A stretch of DNA of 64,000 nt from Alcaligenes endophyticus (GCF_026344035.1 NZ_JAPKND010000005.1:124001-188000), one strand, 5' to 3'; counted from the stretch's first letter, positions 1 through 8,506 are shown. The notes: generated by a model not told the origin, from the letters alone. Program-made: numbers and translations.

Positions 1-121
1 ACAAGGGCCTAGCGACCATCTGGATTTGGCATTATGGCTGCGTGATGAGGGTATCCTGTCCTTGTCCCTGAACCCTGATACGGTGGTAGACACTTGGCAG
101 CGCCTAGCCGATCAAGGTTAA
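1..121 (+). CDS. ppsA: Phosphoenolpyruvate synthase, C-terminal end (partial)
   Basis: The reading frame is open from the left edge and ends with TAA at 119-121. The last 39 residues include QGPSDHLDLALWL and SLSLNPDTVVDTW, the conserved end of the PEP-utilising TIM-barrel domain in PEP synthase (pyruvate, water dikinase), which makes PEP from pyruvate and ATP for gluconeogenesis. The rest of the gene lies outside the window. A terminator follows directly. The SLNPD motif is shared with other PEP-utilising enzymes, but the order of the tail fits PpsA best. Confidence 0.85.
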   Translation, partial: QGPSDHLDLALWLRDEGILSLSLNPDTVVDTWQRLADQG

Positions 122-150
122 GCATTAAGGCTGTCTCGAAGCGTTGAGCT

Positions 151-186
151 AAAAGGCTGAGTCCCTACCAGGGTTCAGCCTTTTTT
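151..186 (+). terminator. Rho-independent terminator after ppsA
   Basis: AAAAGGCTGA at 151-160 pairs with TCAGCCTTTT, with an inner CCCT/AGGG stem. The 3' arm ends in a run of six T (181-186). It sits 30 bases after the ppsA stop. Confidence 0.75.
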
Positions 187-218
187 ACGTGCAGTGATAG
201 GTCATGAGAGAAGGCTAA

Positions 219-866
219 CTAGCTTTGCTTTGGCGGTGTCCGACCGTAGGCAAGCATGAAAATGTCGCTGATATGTTTTACTTCTTGATCGACCCGAGCG
301 CTGTCCCAAGGATCTACTGCCCCCATCAGCAAGGGAATGAGTTCACTTTCGCATAGGCAGCGTAGGTGTAGACACATCAATTGAGGGTCTTGTTGACATA
401 GACGGCCGCGTTCTCCTTGAGCTTTAAAGAACTGCGCCACGTTAGACCAGATATCATCGTCCAAAACATCAAAAAACCGCCGACCGATATCAGTTTTACC
501 CCCTACAGAAATGGCCACGCGTAGTAACTGAGCGGTCTTGTGGGAATATAAAGTGGTGAGCAGGGGGGCCAGAAATAAGGCCAATTGCTCACGTGTATCG
601 CCTTCGGGATCCAGCGCTATGAGTAACTTATCCGTATAGTCTTGCGCACCTGCTAGCATAGTAGCTAGCAACAGATCCTCTTTGGAGGGAAAGTAGTTAT
701 AGAGCGTACCTTTAGAGCCGCCCGCCAAGGCAGCAATTTGGGACATAGAAGCCGCCTCAAAGCCATGCTCCCTAAATGTGGCAGCAGCAACTTCAAGTAT
801 TTTAGTGCGGCGCTCTCGTCCTTTGCGGGTGTAGCGAGCAGATTTTCTGGGGACGTCGTGTTGCAT
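219..866 (-). CDS. TetR/AcrR family transcriptional regulator
   Basis: A 215-residue protein with an N-terminal TetR helix-turn-helix at about residues 18-65 (ILEVAAATFREHGFEAASM, then GGSKGTLYNYFPSKEDLL). The C-terminal ligand domain, about 85-205, resembles the AefR-like TetR_C group. Its basic N-terminus precedes the DNA-binding domain. It is divergent from the type II NADH dehydrogenase gene, with about 200 bases between, and a dyad at 1003-1022 is a candidate binding site. The inducer is unknown. Control of ndh and of itself is inferred from position only. Confidence 0.85.
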   Translation of the reverse strand: MQHDVPRKSARYTRKGRERRTKILEVAAATFREHGFEAASMSQIAALAGGSKGTLYNYFPSKEDLLLATMLAGAQDYTDKLLIALDPEGDTREQLALFLAPLLTTLYSHKTAQLLRVAISVGGKTDIGRRFFDVLDDDIWSNVAQFFKAQGERGRLCQQDPQLMCLHLRCLCESELIPLLMGAVDPWDSARVDQEVKHISDIFMLAYGRTPPKQS

Positions 867-1002
867 TGTTGTACTGATAGGACAAGCTATAAATTAAAAG
901 AGGATTTTGTAAGCGGTGCTACTGTGTATTATCGCCGTATTCAAGGCTATTTTAGCCTCATCGTTCGGATTGGTACTTTTGTATAGAGTTTATTTGTTTT
1001 TT

Positions 1003-1022
1003 GTACAAGTTATATCGTGTAC
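1003..1022. promoter_or_regulatory. Candidate TetR operator upstream of ndh
   Basis: GTACAAG (1003-1009) and CGTGTAC (1016-1022) form an inverted repeat with 6 of 7 pairs matched around a 6-base centre. This is the size and shape of TetR-family operators. It lies about 40 bases before the ndh start, where bound protein would block transcription. It is a single site found by eye, with no second copy to support it. Confidence 0.35.
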
Positions 1023-1062
1023 TTTCTGCTACTGTAAATACTTATAAAAGATGGAGTTCGGT

Positions 1063-2379
1063 ATGGCCAACACACTATCAAAAAAAATTATTATTGTTGG
1101 TGGAGGGGCGGGGGGGCTAGAGCTTGCCGCAAAGTTAGGAAGGCGCTTTGGACGTGAGACTGTATTTTTGATCGACAAGGAGCACGATCATATTTGGAAG
1201 CCGTCTTTGCATGAAGTAGCAGCAGGTACCTTAGACATTCACCGTGAAGGCTTGTCTTACTTTATGCTTGCGCGCGACTGTCATTTTACCTTTTTGCCAG
1301 GTGAGATGTTGGCCTTGGATCGTGATAAGCGAGAAATCTCCTTGGCGCCGGTAGTCGGCCCTGATCACGAGGAAGTGTTTCCGGCGCGCAGCGTGGAGTA
1401 CGACTACCTTGTGCTCTGTGTAGGTAGTCAAACTAACTTTTTCGGTACCAAAGGGGCGGACGAGTATGCCGTGGCCTTAGACTCTACTGCGCAGGCTGAG
1501 CGCTTTAGGCTTAAGCTGCTCAATGAACTCATCAGCACGCATAAACGTGCGCAAAAGGGGCTGGACGATGACTTGTGTATCAGTATCGTAGGCGGGGGCG
1601 CTACAGGCGTAGAATTGGCTGCAGAACTATTAGAGGCAAGTGCTGATTTGCATTTTTATGGGGTTAACACGCCCGGCCATACTCAACAGCGCGCTGTGCG
1701 TATTACCTTAATGGAAGGGGCCGATCGTATTCTATCGGCATTACCCGAGAAAGTATCCGCCTCCGCCCATGCTTTGTTAGTACAACGTGGTGTGCGTGTA
1801 CAAACGGGGGTTCGTGTGGCGGAAATTGGCAAGCACGTGATTATCGATGCCGAAGGTAAGGAGTATCCTAGTGACCTATGTGTGTGGGCAGCGGGTATCA
1901 AAGCGCCAGCGTTTTTATGTCATGTAGGGTTACCTGTTAACCGCCTCAATCAACTCATAGTGGACGCTTACCTGCGTACAGAAGATCCTAATATCTGGGC
2001 GATAGGAGACTGCGCGCAAGCGCCGTGGGGCGATAGCGGTACGTATTTACCGGCGCGAGCGCAAGTAGCGCATCAACAGGCAAGTTATTTATATCGACGC
2101 TTTAGTCAAGAATTGCGAGGGCGCCCACCGCAGCAACACCCTTTTCAATTTAAAGATTATGGCTCGCTGGTCTCTGTAGGACAAAGCCGTGGCGTAGGCA
2201 GCTTAATGGGAGTGCTAGTGGGGCGGAGCTGGTTCGTTAAGGGCGTGTTGGCCCGAGGCATGTATATGAGCCTGCATTTAATGCATCATATGGCCGTATT
2301 GGGCTGGGTACGCACGTTTACCTTGGCCCTAGGGCGTTTGCTGAGCAAGCGCGCCGCACCTAGGGTTAAGCTGCATTAA
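1063..2379 (+). CDS. ndh: Type II NADH:quinone oxidoreductase (NDH-2)
   Basis: A 438-residue FAD enzyme that passes electrons from NADH to quinone without pumping protons, acting at the inner face of the cytoplasmic membrane. The FAD-binding GGGAGGLELAAKLG lies near residue 15. The NADH-binding GGGATGVELAAEL lies near 175. WAIGDCAQ at about 310 is the usual second FAD motif. The C-terminal tail has the amphipathic, hydrophobic character that anchors NDH-2. An in-frame ATG lies at 1051, but GGAG at 1053-1056 is well placed as ribosome site for the ATG at 1063, so 1063 is preferred. It is monocistronic and divergent from the TetR gene. Confidence 0.92.
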   Translation: MANTLSKKIIIVGGGAGGLELAAKLGRRFGRETVFLIDKEHDHIWKPSLHEVAAGTLDIHREGLSYFMLARDCHFTFLPGEMLALDRDKREISLAPVVGPDHEEVFPARSVEYDYLVLCVGSQTNFFGTKGADEYAVALDSTAQAERFRLKLLNELISTHKRAQKGLDDDLCISIVGGGATGVELAAELLEASADLHFYGVNTPGHTQQRAVRITLMEGADRILSALPEKVSASAHALLVQRGVRVQTGVRVAEIGKHVIIDAEGKEYPSDLCVWAAGIKAPAFLCHVGLPVNRLNQLIVDAYLRTEDPNIWAIGDCAQAPWGDSGTYLPARAQVAHQQASYLYRRFSQELRGRPPQQHPFQFKDYGSLVSVGQSRGVGSLMGVLVGRSWFVKGVLARGMYMSLHLMHHMAVLGWVRTFTLALGRLLSKRAAPRVKLH

Positions 2380-2424
2380 GATGGGCGTCTGTAGCGGTCT
2401 GCGCCCAGCGTCAATAAGTTAGGT

Positions 2425-3306
2425 TTATAAGCCCCAATGCTGGGCGCGTTGGACCAACTGCTGGGCTTGGCTCACCACGGGCGCGTCAACCATCCGGCCT
2501 TCAAAGCTAAATGTCATTAAACCTTGAGCACGCGCTTGTTGGTCCTGTTCCAGTAAGGCGCGAGCGCGAGCAAGCGCTGCGGGAGCAGGTGAGTAGGCTT
2601 GGTTAGCGGGCTCAATTTGACTGGGGTGTATACAAAATGCTCCAGCAAACCCTAACGCTGCGGCGCGTTCTACGGTTTGCTTATAAGCCTCTTGGTCAGC
2701 GTAATCGGCTACCGAGCCAATAAATCCAATGGGGGCAATACCTGCCGCGCGACAGGCGGCTAAAGCCAACATATTGGGCAGGTACAAGCTGTCGCTGGTG
2801 ACCTGCATTTGCATGGAAACGGCTAAGTCTTCTGCCCCTACGATCAGGCCTATGACCCTAGGATGAGACTTGGCAATAGCTTCGATGTCGAGCAGAGCTT
2901 GCGCATCTTCAATCATAAGAATAAGACGCATATGTCCAGCCGGCATGTTTCGTTCTAGCTCTAGCTCATCAAGCACCTCGGCGACGGCTTGAACAAAGCC
3001 TGCATTGGGTACTTTAGGAAGGGTTAAGGCTTTTATGCTAGGCCAGCAGCAAGCCTCTAGGTCACGTACGAGATGGCGCCAAGGGCGATTGATGCGCACA
3101 ATGACGTCTTTGCCTAAGGATTGAAAATCTTCTGCCAGCGTACACACTTGTTCTCGGGCCAGTTGTTTATCGCTCAGCGCCACGCTGTCTTCTAAATCCA
3201 GCTGTATCGCATCGGCTTGGTTTGGTTTTTTTGCGCTATGCACAAAGCGTGGGTTAGTGACTGGCACAAATAACATGGAGCGCCAAGGGAAAACGGGTGT
3301 AGCCAT
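2425..3306 (-). CDS. CitE-like HpcH/HpaI aldolase/citrate lyase family protein
   Basis: A 293-residue TIM-barrel lyase of the CitE/malyl-CoA lyase group. It begins with RSMLFVPVTNPRF, as in citramalyl-CoA and malyl-CoA lyases. DAIQLDLEDSVA at about 31-42 carries the acidic metal/substrate residues, IVRINRPW the conserved arginine, and LILMIEDAQALLDI (about 128-141) and GAEDLAVSMQ the Mg2+-binding acids. GFCIHP-type FCIHPSQI is near 225. Such enzymes cleave a CoA-activated hydroxy acid into acetyl-CoA or another acyl-CoA plus a keto acid. It lies 3 bases after a CaiB-type CoA-transferase, which probably makes its substrate. The exact substrate (malyl-, citramalyl- or other) cannot be read from sequence. 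Confidence 0.85.
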   Translation of the reverse strand: MATPVFPWRSMLFVPVTNPRFVHSAKKPNQADAIQLDLEDSVALSDKQLAREQVCTLAEDFQSLGKDVIVRINRPWRHLVRDLEACCWPSIKALTLPKVPNAGFVQAVAEVLDELELERNMPAGHMRLILMIEDAQALLDIEAIAKSHPRVIGLIVGAEDLAVSMQMQVTSDSLYLPNMLALAACRAAGIAPIGFIGSVADYADQEAYKQTVERAAALGFAGAFCIHPSQIEPANQAYSPAPAALARARALLEQDQQARAQGLMTFSFEGRMVDAPVVSQAQQLVQRAQHWGL

Positions 3307-3309
3307 GAA

Positions 3310-4482
3310 TTACTCCTGCTTAAGGGTGGCCAGTTCGGCCAGTATTTGTTCAGTATGTTCGCCTAAACGTGGGGCAGGGCGACGAAAGCCACCCGGACTG
3401 GCCGATAGTCTAGGGGTAATATTATGCATGGGGACTTGGCCCAATTGTTCATCGGGTAGCTCCACCAAGGCTTGACGTCCTAGTACATAGGGATGGTCTA
3501 GAAGCTCGTCCATGCTGCAAACAGGTCCAGCAGTGACGGCGGCTTGCTCAAATAAGGCGAGGTTACTCGCTTGGTCTCGCTGCCCAATAAAGGCCTGCAA
3601 AATAGTATCTAATTCGTCCTTGTTTTCTACCCGAGCATCATTATCTACGAAACGAGGATGAGTTTTCAGTTCCGGCCTTCCTATTGTGTCAAAAATTCGC
3701 TCCGCCATCGATTGCATAGAGCCGGACACGGCGATATAACGGCCATCGGAGCATAGGTATAAGTTGCGCGGCGCGGTATGCGCCGATTGGTTTCCAGAGC
3801 GCATGGTGGTGAGGCCGGTCGCCTTTACCTTGGCTGCCTCCGATGAAATCAATGACAAAATAGGTTCAAACAAAGAAAGGTCCACCACTTGTCCCTGCCC
3901 AGTTTTTTCGGCGTGCCGTAAGGCGGTCAGCACGCCAGCAGCGCCGTACATGCCTGCTACCATATCAGCCATCGCCAATGGGGGGAGGGCAGGAGGCTTA
4001 TCGGCAAAACCGTTCAAGTGAGCGTAGCCTGACATGGCTTCTACTAAGGTGCCAAAGCCGGGCTTGTGTTGATAGGGACCATCTTGGCCCCACCCAGATA
4101 CGCGAGCGATGACTAGGGCTGGGTTGATCTGATGTAGCCTTTCAGGACTCAACCCCATCTTTTCTAAACCACCGGGAACAAAGTTTTCAATCAGTACTTG
4201 GCTACGACTAATGAGCGTGTGCAGATGCTCTTTGCCTTCTGGCGTTTTTAAATCCAAGGCAATAGAGCGCTTATTACGTCCATATACTTTCCAGTACACA
4301 TCGTGGCCGCCTTCACGCCAATGGCGCAGATCATCTCCGTGCCCAGGCCGCTCAACCTTGATAACATCCGCGCCAAAGTCGGCTAGGTACACACTGAGCA
4401 TATTGCCAGCAACCAAACGAGACATATCGATCACGCGCACGTCGGCTAACGGACCATTGAGCTCTGGATTGAACTGCTGCAT
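3310..4482 (-). CDS. CaiB/BaiF (family III) CoA-transferase
   Basis: A 390-residue family III CoA-transferase. VIDMSRLVAGNMLSVYLADFGADVIKVERP at the N-terminus is the family signature (read at about residues 16-46), and ARVSGWGQDGPY at about 143 the second. At the site where formyl-CoA transferase has its catalytic Asp (PGFD), this protein has PGFGTLVEAMSG, as in a subgroup of CaiB proteins, so the nucleophile may be the nearby Glu. AAGG-type spacing is good: AAGGA precedes the ATG by about 9 bases. It is upstream of the CitE-like lyase in the same operon, so it probably activates a C4-C5 hydroxy acid with succinyl- or acetyl-CoA as donor. Confidence 0.88.
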   Translation of the reverse strand: MQQFNPELNGPLADVRVIDMSRLVAGNMLSVYLADFGADVIKVERPGHGDDLRHWREGGHDVYWKVYGRNKRSIALDLKTPEGKEHLHTLISRSQVLIENFVPGGLEKMGLSPERLHQINPALVIARVSGWGQDGPYQHKPGFGTLVEAMSGYAHLNGFADKPPALPPLAMADMVAGMYGAAGVLTALRHAEKTGQGQVVDLSLFEPILSLISSEAAKVKATGLTTMRSGNQSAHTAPRNLYLCSDGRYIAVSGSMQSMAERIFDTIGRPELKTHPRFVDNDARVENKDELDTILQAFIGQRDQASNLALFEQAAVTAGPVCSMDELLDHPYVLGRQALVELPDEQLGQVPMHNITPRLSASPGGFRRPAPRLGEHTEQILAELATLKQE

Positions 4483-4527
4483 AAAAGTATCCTTAGAGAA
4501 GTTAATTGACTTGGGCGCCAGAGGCCT

Positions 4528-5142
4528 CTAGAAAATGGCCGGCACCAAGCCTCCCATTACATCAGTCATCCCAGCAGATACTCCACGGTAAGGAATATGC
4601 TGCATTTTTAGGCCGCCCTTTTGGTCTAGCATGCTCCCCAGTAAATGGTTCAATGAGCCATTGCCGGCCGAAGCATATTGGTAGTGATCGGGCTGATCCT
4701 TAATGAGCGCAATAAACTCTTCCAAGTCCTGCGCAGGGAAGTCTGCATTGACGCAAAGCACATTAGGAACAGCGCCCACTGCCGCTACTGGCTCGAAGTC
4801 AGCAATAGGGTCAAAGCCTGGGTTACTGTACAAGGCGGGGTTGATGGCTTGTGAACTACTGATGGTAAATAAAATGGTATGGCCGTCTGCCGCTTCGCGA
4901 GAGGCAATAGCGGTGCCAATATTGCCGCCCGCACCAGCCTTGTTAAGCACGATAAAGCTTTGTTTAAAGTCTTTGCTGAATTCCTCTGACATGATGCGTG
5001 CCACGATGTCGTTGGTACCCCCTGGGGCTTGGGGAACGATAACGTTGACGGTTTGTTGTGGATAAGAGGTAGAGGCGTAAGCGCTGTGAGCCAAGGTAAG
5101 TCCCAAACTAAAGACTATGAGTGCGCATTGACGTTTGAACAT
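4528..5142 (-). pseudogene. Bug-family (TctC-like) solute-binding protein, 3'-truncated
   Basis: A 204-residue remnant of a tripartite-tricarboxylate-type periplasmic receptor. It has a signal peptide (cleavage near AYA-STSYP), the Bug strand VNVIVPQAPGGTNDI, and the mid-protein HIPYRGVSAGMTDVMGG motif. Family members run to about 310-330 residues. This one stops at GLVPAIF with TAG, and only 45 bases separate it from the CoA-transferase gene, so the last third has been deleted and not frame-shifted. The second lobe of the binding cleft is missing, so it is unlikely to bind ligand. GGAGACAAC (about 5148-5156) is a strong ribosome site, so it may still be translated. Confidence 0.8.
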
Positions 5143-5243
5143 GATGGGTTGTCTCCGGCAATTTATAAGTGTTTTTTTATTGTTGCCGTCGCACCGCTAT
5201 ATGTAAAATACTATTGAACAATGAAAGCTATATATAAAAACAT

Positions 5244-6146
5244 ATGACTTTGACCCAATTACGTTATTTTTTAGCTGCTGTGCGCTATGGAAGCATCTCT
5301 GCGGCCGCACAGCATATTCATGTGGCCCAACCTGCCTTATCGCAACGGCTTAAACAATTGGAAGACGAGTTGGGTGAATCTTTATTTGTGCGCCACTCTC
5401 GTGGGGTGGCGCTAACTCAAGCAGGTGAGTACTTGTATGGGCAAGCGCAGGAAATCGTGCAACGAGTGGACACCCTAGGGCAAACGTTTCGTTCTTCTCA
5501 GGACAACCCTTTTGGACGGGTGCGAGTTGGTTTATCCACGGCGGTCAACACGCGTTTATGTGTGCCGTTAATAGAGCGTTGTGCAGCGCTATACCCCAAT
5601 GTGGAGCTCAGTCTAAGCGAGAGTATGAGCGGAACATTATTGGAGTGGGTTCAAGAGGGGCGTGTAGATGTGGCGGTGGTGTACGATGTGCCCGTTGAGG
5701 CTGGGCTGGAGGTAATACGGCTGGGAAGTGAGTGTTTGTATTTGGTAACATCTGCACAACAGCTTAAGCAGTTAACGATGCCGCTGGATTTAGAACAAGT
5801 GCTTGGCTTACCCTTGATCTTGCCTGCTTTCCCGCAGACTTTGCGCGTCATGATAGAGCAAACTTTCCAAAGCCAATTAGGTCAAATCCCGAGCGATGTC
5901 CAAGATGTTGATTCTACGTATGCGATCAAAAAACTCGTTATAGCCTCTAAGGGATATAGTATTTTATCCAAACACAGCCTTCAAGACGAGTTGATGCGTA
6001 AAGAGCTGCAGATAATACCCTTTGCTTCTGGTTTGTTTCAACGCTCGATTAACGTGGTTAGCCGTAAGGATCAAGCGGCCGAAGTCGTCGTACGTGCTGT
6101 GCGGGGCGTGGTGCAGGAGGTTTGGCAGCAAATAGCGGCAGGGTAG
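5244..6146 (+). CDS. LysR family transcriptional regulator (Nac-like)
   Basis: A 300-residue LysR protein. The winged helix-turn-helix spans residues 1-60 (MTLTQLRYFLAAVRYGSISA, then VAQPALSQRLKQLEDELG). The substrate domain (about 90-295) has the periplasmic-binding-protein fold. It is divergent from the truncated Bug/CoA-transferase/lyase operon, the usual layout for a LysR activator of its neighbours. The 101-base gap holds ATTGAACAAT (5213-5222), a short dyad that could be part of a LysR site. The co-inducer is probably the operon's substrate (inference). Confidence 0.88.
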   Translation: MTLTQLRYFLAAVRYGSISAAAQHIHVAQPALSQRLKQLEDELGESLFVRHSRGVALTQAGEYLYGQAQEIVQRVDTLGQTFRSSQDNPFGRVRVGLSTAVNTRLCVPLIERCAALYPNVELSLSESMSGTLLEWVQEGRVDVAVVYDVPVEAGLEVIRLGSECLYLVTSAQQLKQLTMPLDLEQVLGLPLILPAFPQTLRVMIEQTFQSQLGQIPSDVQDVDSTYAIKKLVIASKGYSILSKHSLQDELMRKELQIIPFASGLFQRSINVVSRKDQAAEVVVRAVRGVVQEVWQQIAAG

Positions 6147-6178
6147 AAGAGCCATACAGGCTCCTCTGGCGCAGTATA

Positions 6179-6637
6179 CTAGTCTCGTTTGCGCGTGTCG
6201 TGTTTGAGTAAGCGCTCTTGTTCACGTTTCCAGTCTTTGTCTTTGGAGCTGTCGCGTTTATCGTGTAGTTTTTTACCACGGCCCAAACCAAAGTCCATTT
6301 TTATCCTACCTTTCTTATAATGCAGGTTTAACGGTACTAAGGTGTAGCCACGCTGTTCAACTTTACCGATGAGTTTACGAATTTCTTCGGCGCGTAATAA
6401 TAGCTTGCGAGTGCGGGTAGCGTCAGGGCGTATGTGGGTAGAGGCAGTAGGTAAAGCGCTAATATGCATGCCAATGACGAAAATTTCGCTATCTCGCACG
6501 ATAATATAACTTTCCTGTAGCTGTACATGACCAGCCCGAATAGCTTTGACTTCCCAGCCTTCCAGCACCAGACCCGCCTCGAATCGATCTTCGATAAAGT
6601 ACTCGTGTCTTGCTTTGCGGTTGTCAACAATGCTCAT
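6179..6637 (-). CDS. smpB: SsrA-binding protein SmpB
   Basis: A 152-residue SmpB, the partner of tmRNA in rescue of stalled ribosomes. It starts with [20 protein letters not shown], then [12 protein letters not shown], the diagnostic opening. [18 protein letters not shown] and a charged C-terminal tail ([18 protein letters not shown]) that enters the mRNA channel complete the family. Length is normal. It is divergent from ratA, a neighbour pair common in proteobacteria. No ssrA gene is visible nearby. Confidence 0.97.
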   Translation of the reverse strand: MSIVDNRKARHEYFIEDRFEAGLVLEGWEVKAIRAGHVQLQESYIIVRDSEIFVIGMHISALPTASTHIRPDATRTRKLLLRAEEIRKLIGKVEQRGYTLVPLNLHYKKGRIKMDFGLGRGKKLHDKRDSSKDKDWKREQERLLKHDTRKRD

Positions 6638-6648
6638 GAATTCATCAA

Positions 6649-6677
6649 TTGTCTTAAAGTTGTAAAATCAATACATT
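6649..6677 (+). promoter_or_regulatory. Candidate sigma-70 promoter of ratA-rnfH
   Basis: TTGTCT at 6649-6654 and TACATT at 6672-6677 are separated by 17 bases, the ideal spacing, and lie 20 bases before the ratA ATG. Each hexamer matches 4 to 5 of 6 consensus bases. Confidence 0.4.
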
Positions 6678-6697
6678 CTATCTAGTAAGTAGAGCCG

Positions 6698-7132
6698 ATG
6701 CATACAGTAAAACGTTCCGTTCTTGTTCCCTATAGCTGCGAGCAAATGTTCGACTTAGTGGCAGACGTGGAAAAATACCCTGAATTCATGCCTTGGTGCG
6801 GTGGCGCCAAGGTAAACGAACACACCGATAAAGGCATGGAGGCATCAGTCACGATTAGTATTGCCGGTGTACGCCAAACTTTTACTACCAGTAACGAACA
6901 TGACTATCCTAAGCAAATCATTTTACGCCTAGTAGACGGCCCTTTCTCGCAACTCAAAGGGGACTGGCAGTTTACCGCATTAGGTGAAGATGGATGCAAA
7001 ATCGTGTTTGTCATGGATTATCAATTTTCTAGTCGCGCCTTGGAAATGGTCGTAGGACCTATTTTTAATCGAGTGGCCAATAGCTTTATTGATTCCTTTA
7101 CCCGACGAGCGGATGATATTTACGGTGACTGA
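6698..7132 (+). CDS. ratA: RatA/Coq10-type START-domain protein
   Basis: A 144-residue single-domain protein of the polyketide cyclase/START family. VPYSCEQMFDLVADVEKYPEF at about residues 10-30 and a C-terminal GPIFNRVANSFIDSFTRRA helix are typical. In mitochondria and many bacteria the orthologue Coq10 binds ubiquinone and helps respiration. In E. coli the same protein was described as RatA, which blocks 50S-30S association. The quinone role seems the more general one. rnfH overlaps its end, the conserved order smpB (opposite strand)/ratA/rnfH. Confidence 0.9.
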   Translation: MHTVKRSVLVPYSCEQMFDLVADVEKYPEFMPWCGGAKVNEHTDKGMEASVTISIAGVRQTFTTSNEHDYPKQIILRLVDGPFSQLKGDWQFTALGEDGCKIVFVMDYQFSSRALEMVVGPIFNRVANSFIDSFTRRADDIYGD

Positions 7133-7478
7133 TCCTTTACTGCGAATACGAGTGGTGTATATAAGCTCGCACACTTCCTGGGACCAATGGTACAGCTTAC
7201 CTCAGGGCGTTACTTTAGGGCAGGCCTTAGAGCAATCAGGGCTGTATACGGCATTACGCACTGAACTTGCAGACGAAGGTGCACTGGACGAGTTACAAGT
7301 TGGTGTATGGGGCCAGATCAGCACGCCTGAGCTTATTTTGCAAGATAAGGATAGGGTCGAGGTTTATCGACCCTTAACGTTTGATCCGATGGAATCGCGC
7401 CGTCGTCGTTATGCACATAAGCGTAGCCAAAAACCCCCGCGGCCCCGACGGCAGCCGCGCGCGACAGTCAGTCTATGA
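7113..7478 (+). CDS. rnfH: RnfH family ubiquitin-fold protein
   Basis: A roughly 121-residue protein with a beta-grasp (ubiquitin-like) RnfH domain: IRVVYISSHTSWDQWYSLP, then LPQGVTLGQALEQSGL, and DRVEVYRPLTFDPMESRRRR at the end of the domain, followed by a very basic tail rich in Arg, Lys and Pro. It overlaps ratA. ATG at 7113 is used here. GTG at 7125 is equally possible and would begin MTDPLLRIRVVY, closer to homologues. ATG at 7089 would overlap ratA further. Function is not established beyond its link with RatA. Confidence 0.85.
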   Translation: MIFTVTDPLLRIRVVYISSHTSWDQWYSLPQGVTLGQALEQSGLYTALRTELADEGALDELQVGVWGQISTPELILQDKDRVEVYRPLTFDPMESRRRRYAHKRSQKPPRPRRQPRATVSL

Positions 7479-7548
7479 TAAGAAACGGAGTGTGGGGTAG
7501 CAAAGTCTAGGTTACTATTTTTGTGTCATCCGTGTTGAGGGCCTAGCA

Positions 7549-8400
7549 ATGACTGCCACACATCCAAATAATCAACCTCTAGCCGTGCCAAATTTTGTGC
7601 TGCAAGCCTGCCGCTTATTAGCACAGGAAGAACCAGCGCCCACGTTGACTCAATTGGCGCACCGGGTACAGATCAGTCCCGCGCATTTGCACCGTGTATT
7701 TTGCCAACATGTAGGGATGAGCCCTAAGGCTTATGCCGATGCGTGTCGCGCAAAGTCGTTACGCTCGGGATTGATTGAGGCTGATAGCGTGACAGACGCG
7801 ATGTACGCTGCTGGTTATGGTTCTAGCAGTCGATTTTATGCACACAGCGAAAAAGCCTTAGGGATGAGTGTTAAACAGTATCGTCAGGGCGGACATAAAG
7901 AAGTCTTGTATTTTGCTTTAGGCTCTTGCAGTTTGGGCGAGGTGCTCATTGCCAGTAGTGAGAAGGGGCTGGTGGCCTTGTTGCTAGGGGAAGATGCTCA
8001 AACTCTTTTGGAGTTAGCCCAAGCACGTTTTCCGCATGCGCACTGGCAGGGTGGGCACCCCAGCTACGATCAATTAGCCTCTCAGGTATTAAGTTTCTTG
8101 GATCAGCCTGATCAGATCCCAGCCTTTCCACTCGATTTGCGCGGTACCGTGTTTCAGTGCCAAGTTTGGCAGGCTTTGCAGCGGATTCCCGTTGGTACTG
8201 TGCTCACGTATAGCGAGCTGGCGCAACGTATAGGGCGACCTGCCGCTGTGCGAGCCGTTGCCAGCGCGTGTGCAGCCAATCATCTGGCCGTTATTGTGCC
8301 CTGTCACCGTGTGGTTCGCCAAGATGGTGGTTTAGGGGGATACGCGTGGGGTTTAGCGCGCAAGCAGTATTTATTAGACGTAGAGAATTCCCTAACCTAA
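7549..8400 (+). CDS. AraC-type HTH fused to O6-alkylguanine-DNA methyltransferase (Ada-like, no zinc domain)
   Basis: A 283-residue fusion. Residues about 15-112 are an AraC helix-turn-helix domain (ISPAHLHRVFCQHVGMSPKAY, then AGYGSSSRFYAHSEKALGMS). Residues about 118-280 are a methyltransferase with FQCQVWQALQRIPVGTVLTY and the active site PCHRVV, with the alkyl-acceptor Cys at 252. This is E. coli Ada without the N-terminal zinc/methylphosphotriester domain, so the sensing Cys that turns Ada into an activator is absent. It repairs O6-methylguanine. Whether it still regulates transcription is open. GAGGG precedes the ATG. Confidence 0.92.
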   Translation: MTATHPNNQPLAVPNFVLQACRLLAQEEPAPTLTQLAHRVQISPAHLHRVFCQHVGMSPKAYADACRAKSLRSGLIEADSVTDAMYAAGYGSSSRFYAHSEKALGMSVKQYRQGGHKEVLYFALGSCSLGEVLIASSEKGLVALLLGEDAQTLLELAQARFPHAHWQGGHPSYDQLASQVLSFLDQPDQIPAFPLDLRGTVFQCQVWQALQRIPVGTVLTYSELAQRIGRPAAVRAVASACAANHLAVIVPCHRVVRQDGGLGGYAWGLARKQYLLDVENSLT

Positions 8401-8506
8401 GCGGCAAGACAGCCTAGCTTGGCTTATGCTTGAGGGTTGAATTGTCGTAGAAATGACAGCCTCATTCCTAAGCGAGTATTAAGGTACTTTAAAAAAGGAG
8501 ACAAGC

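Noticed and set aside
738-986. Plus-strand frame at the tetR start
   Set aside because: It overlaps the 5' part of tetR antisense and its product looks random.
2382-2407. Terminator between ndh and the lyase gene
   Set aside because: TGGGCG and CGCCCA give a 6-bp stem with a 14-base loop and no T run. Too weak to call.
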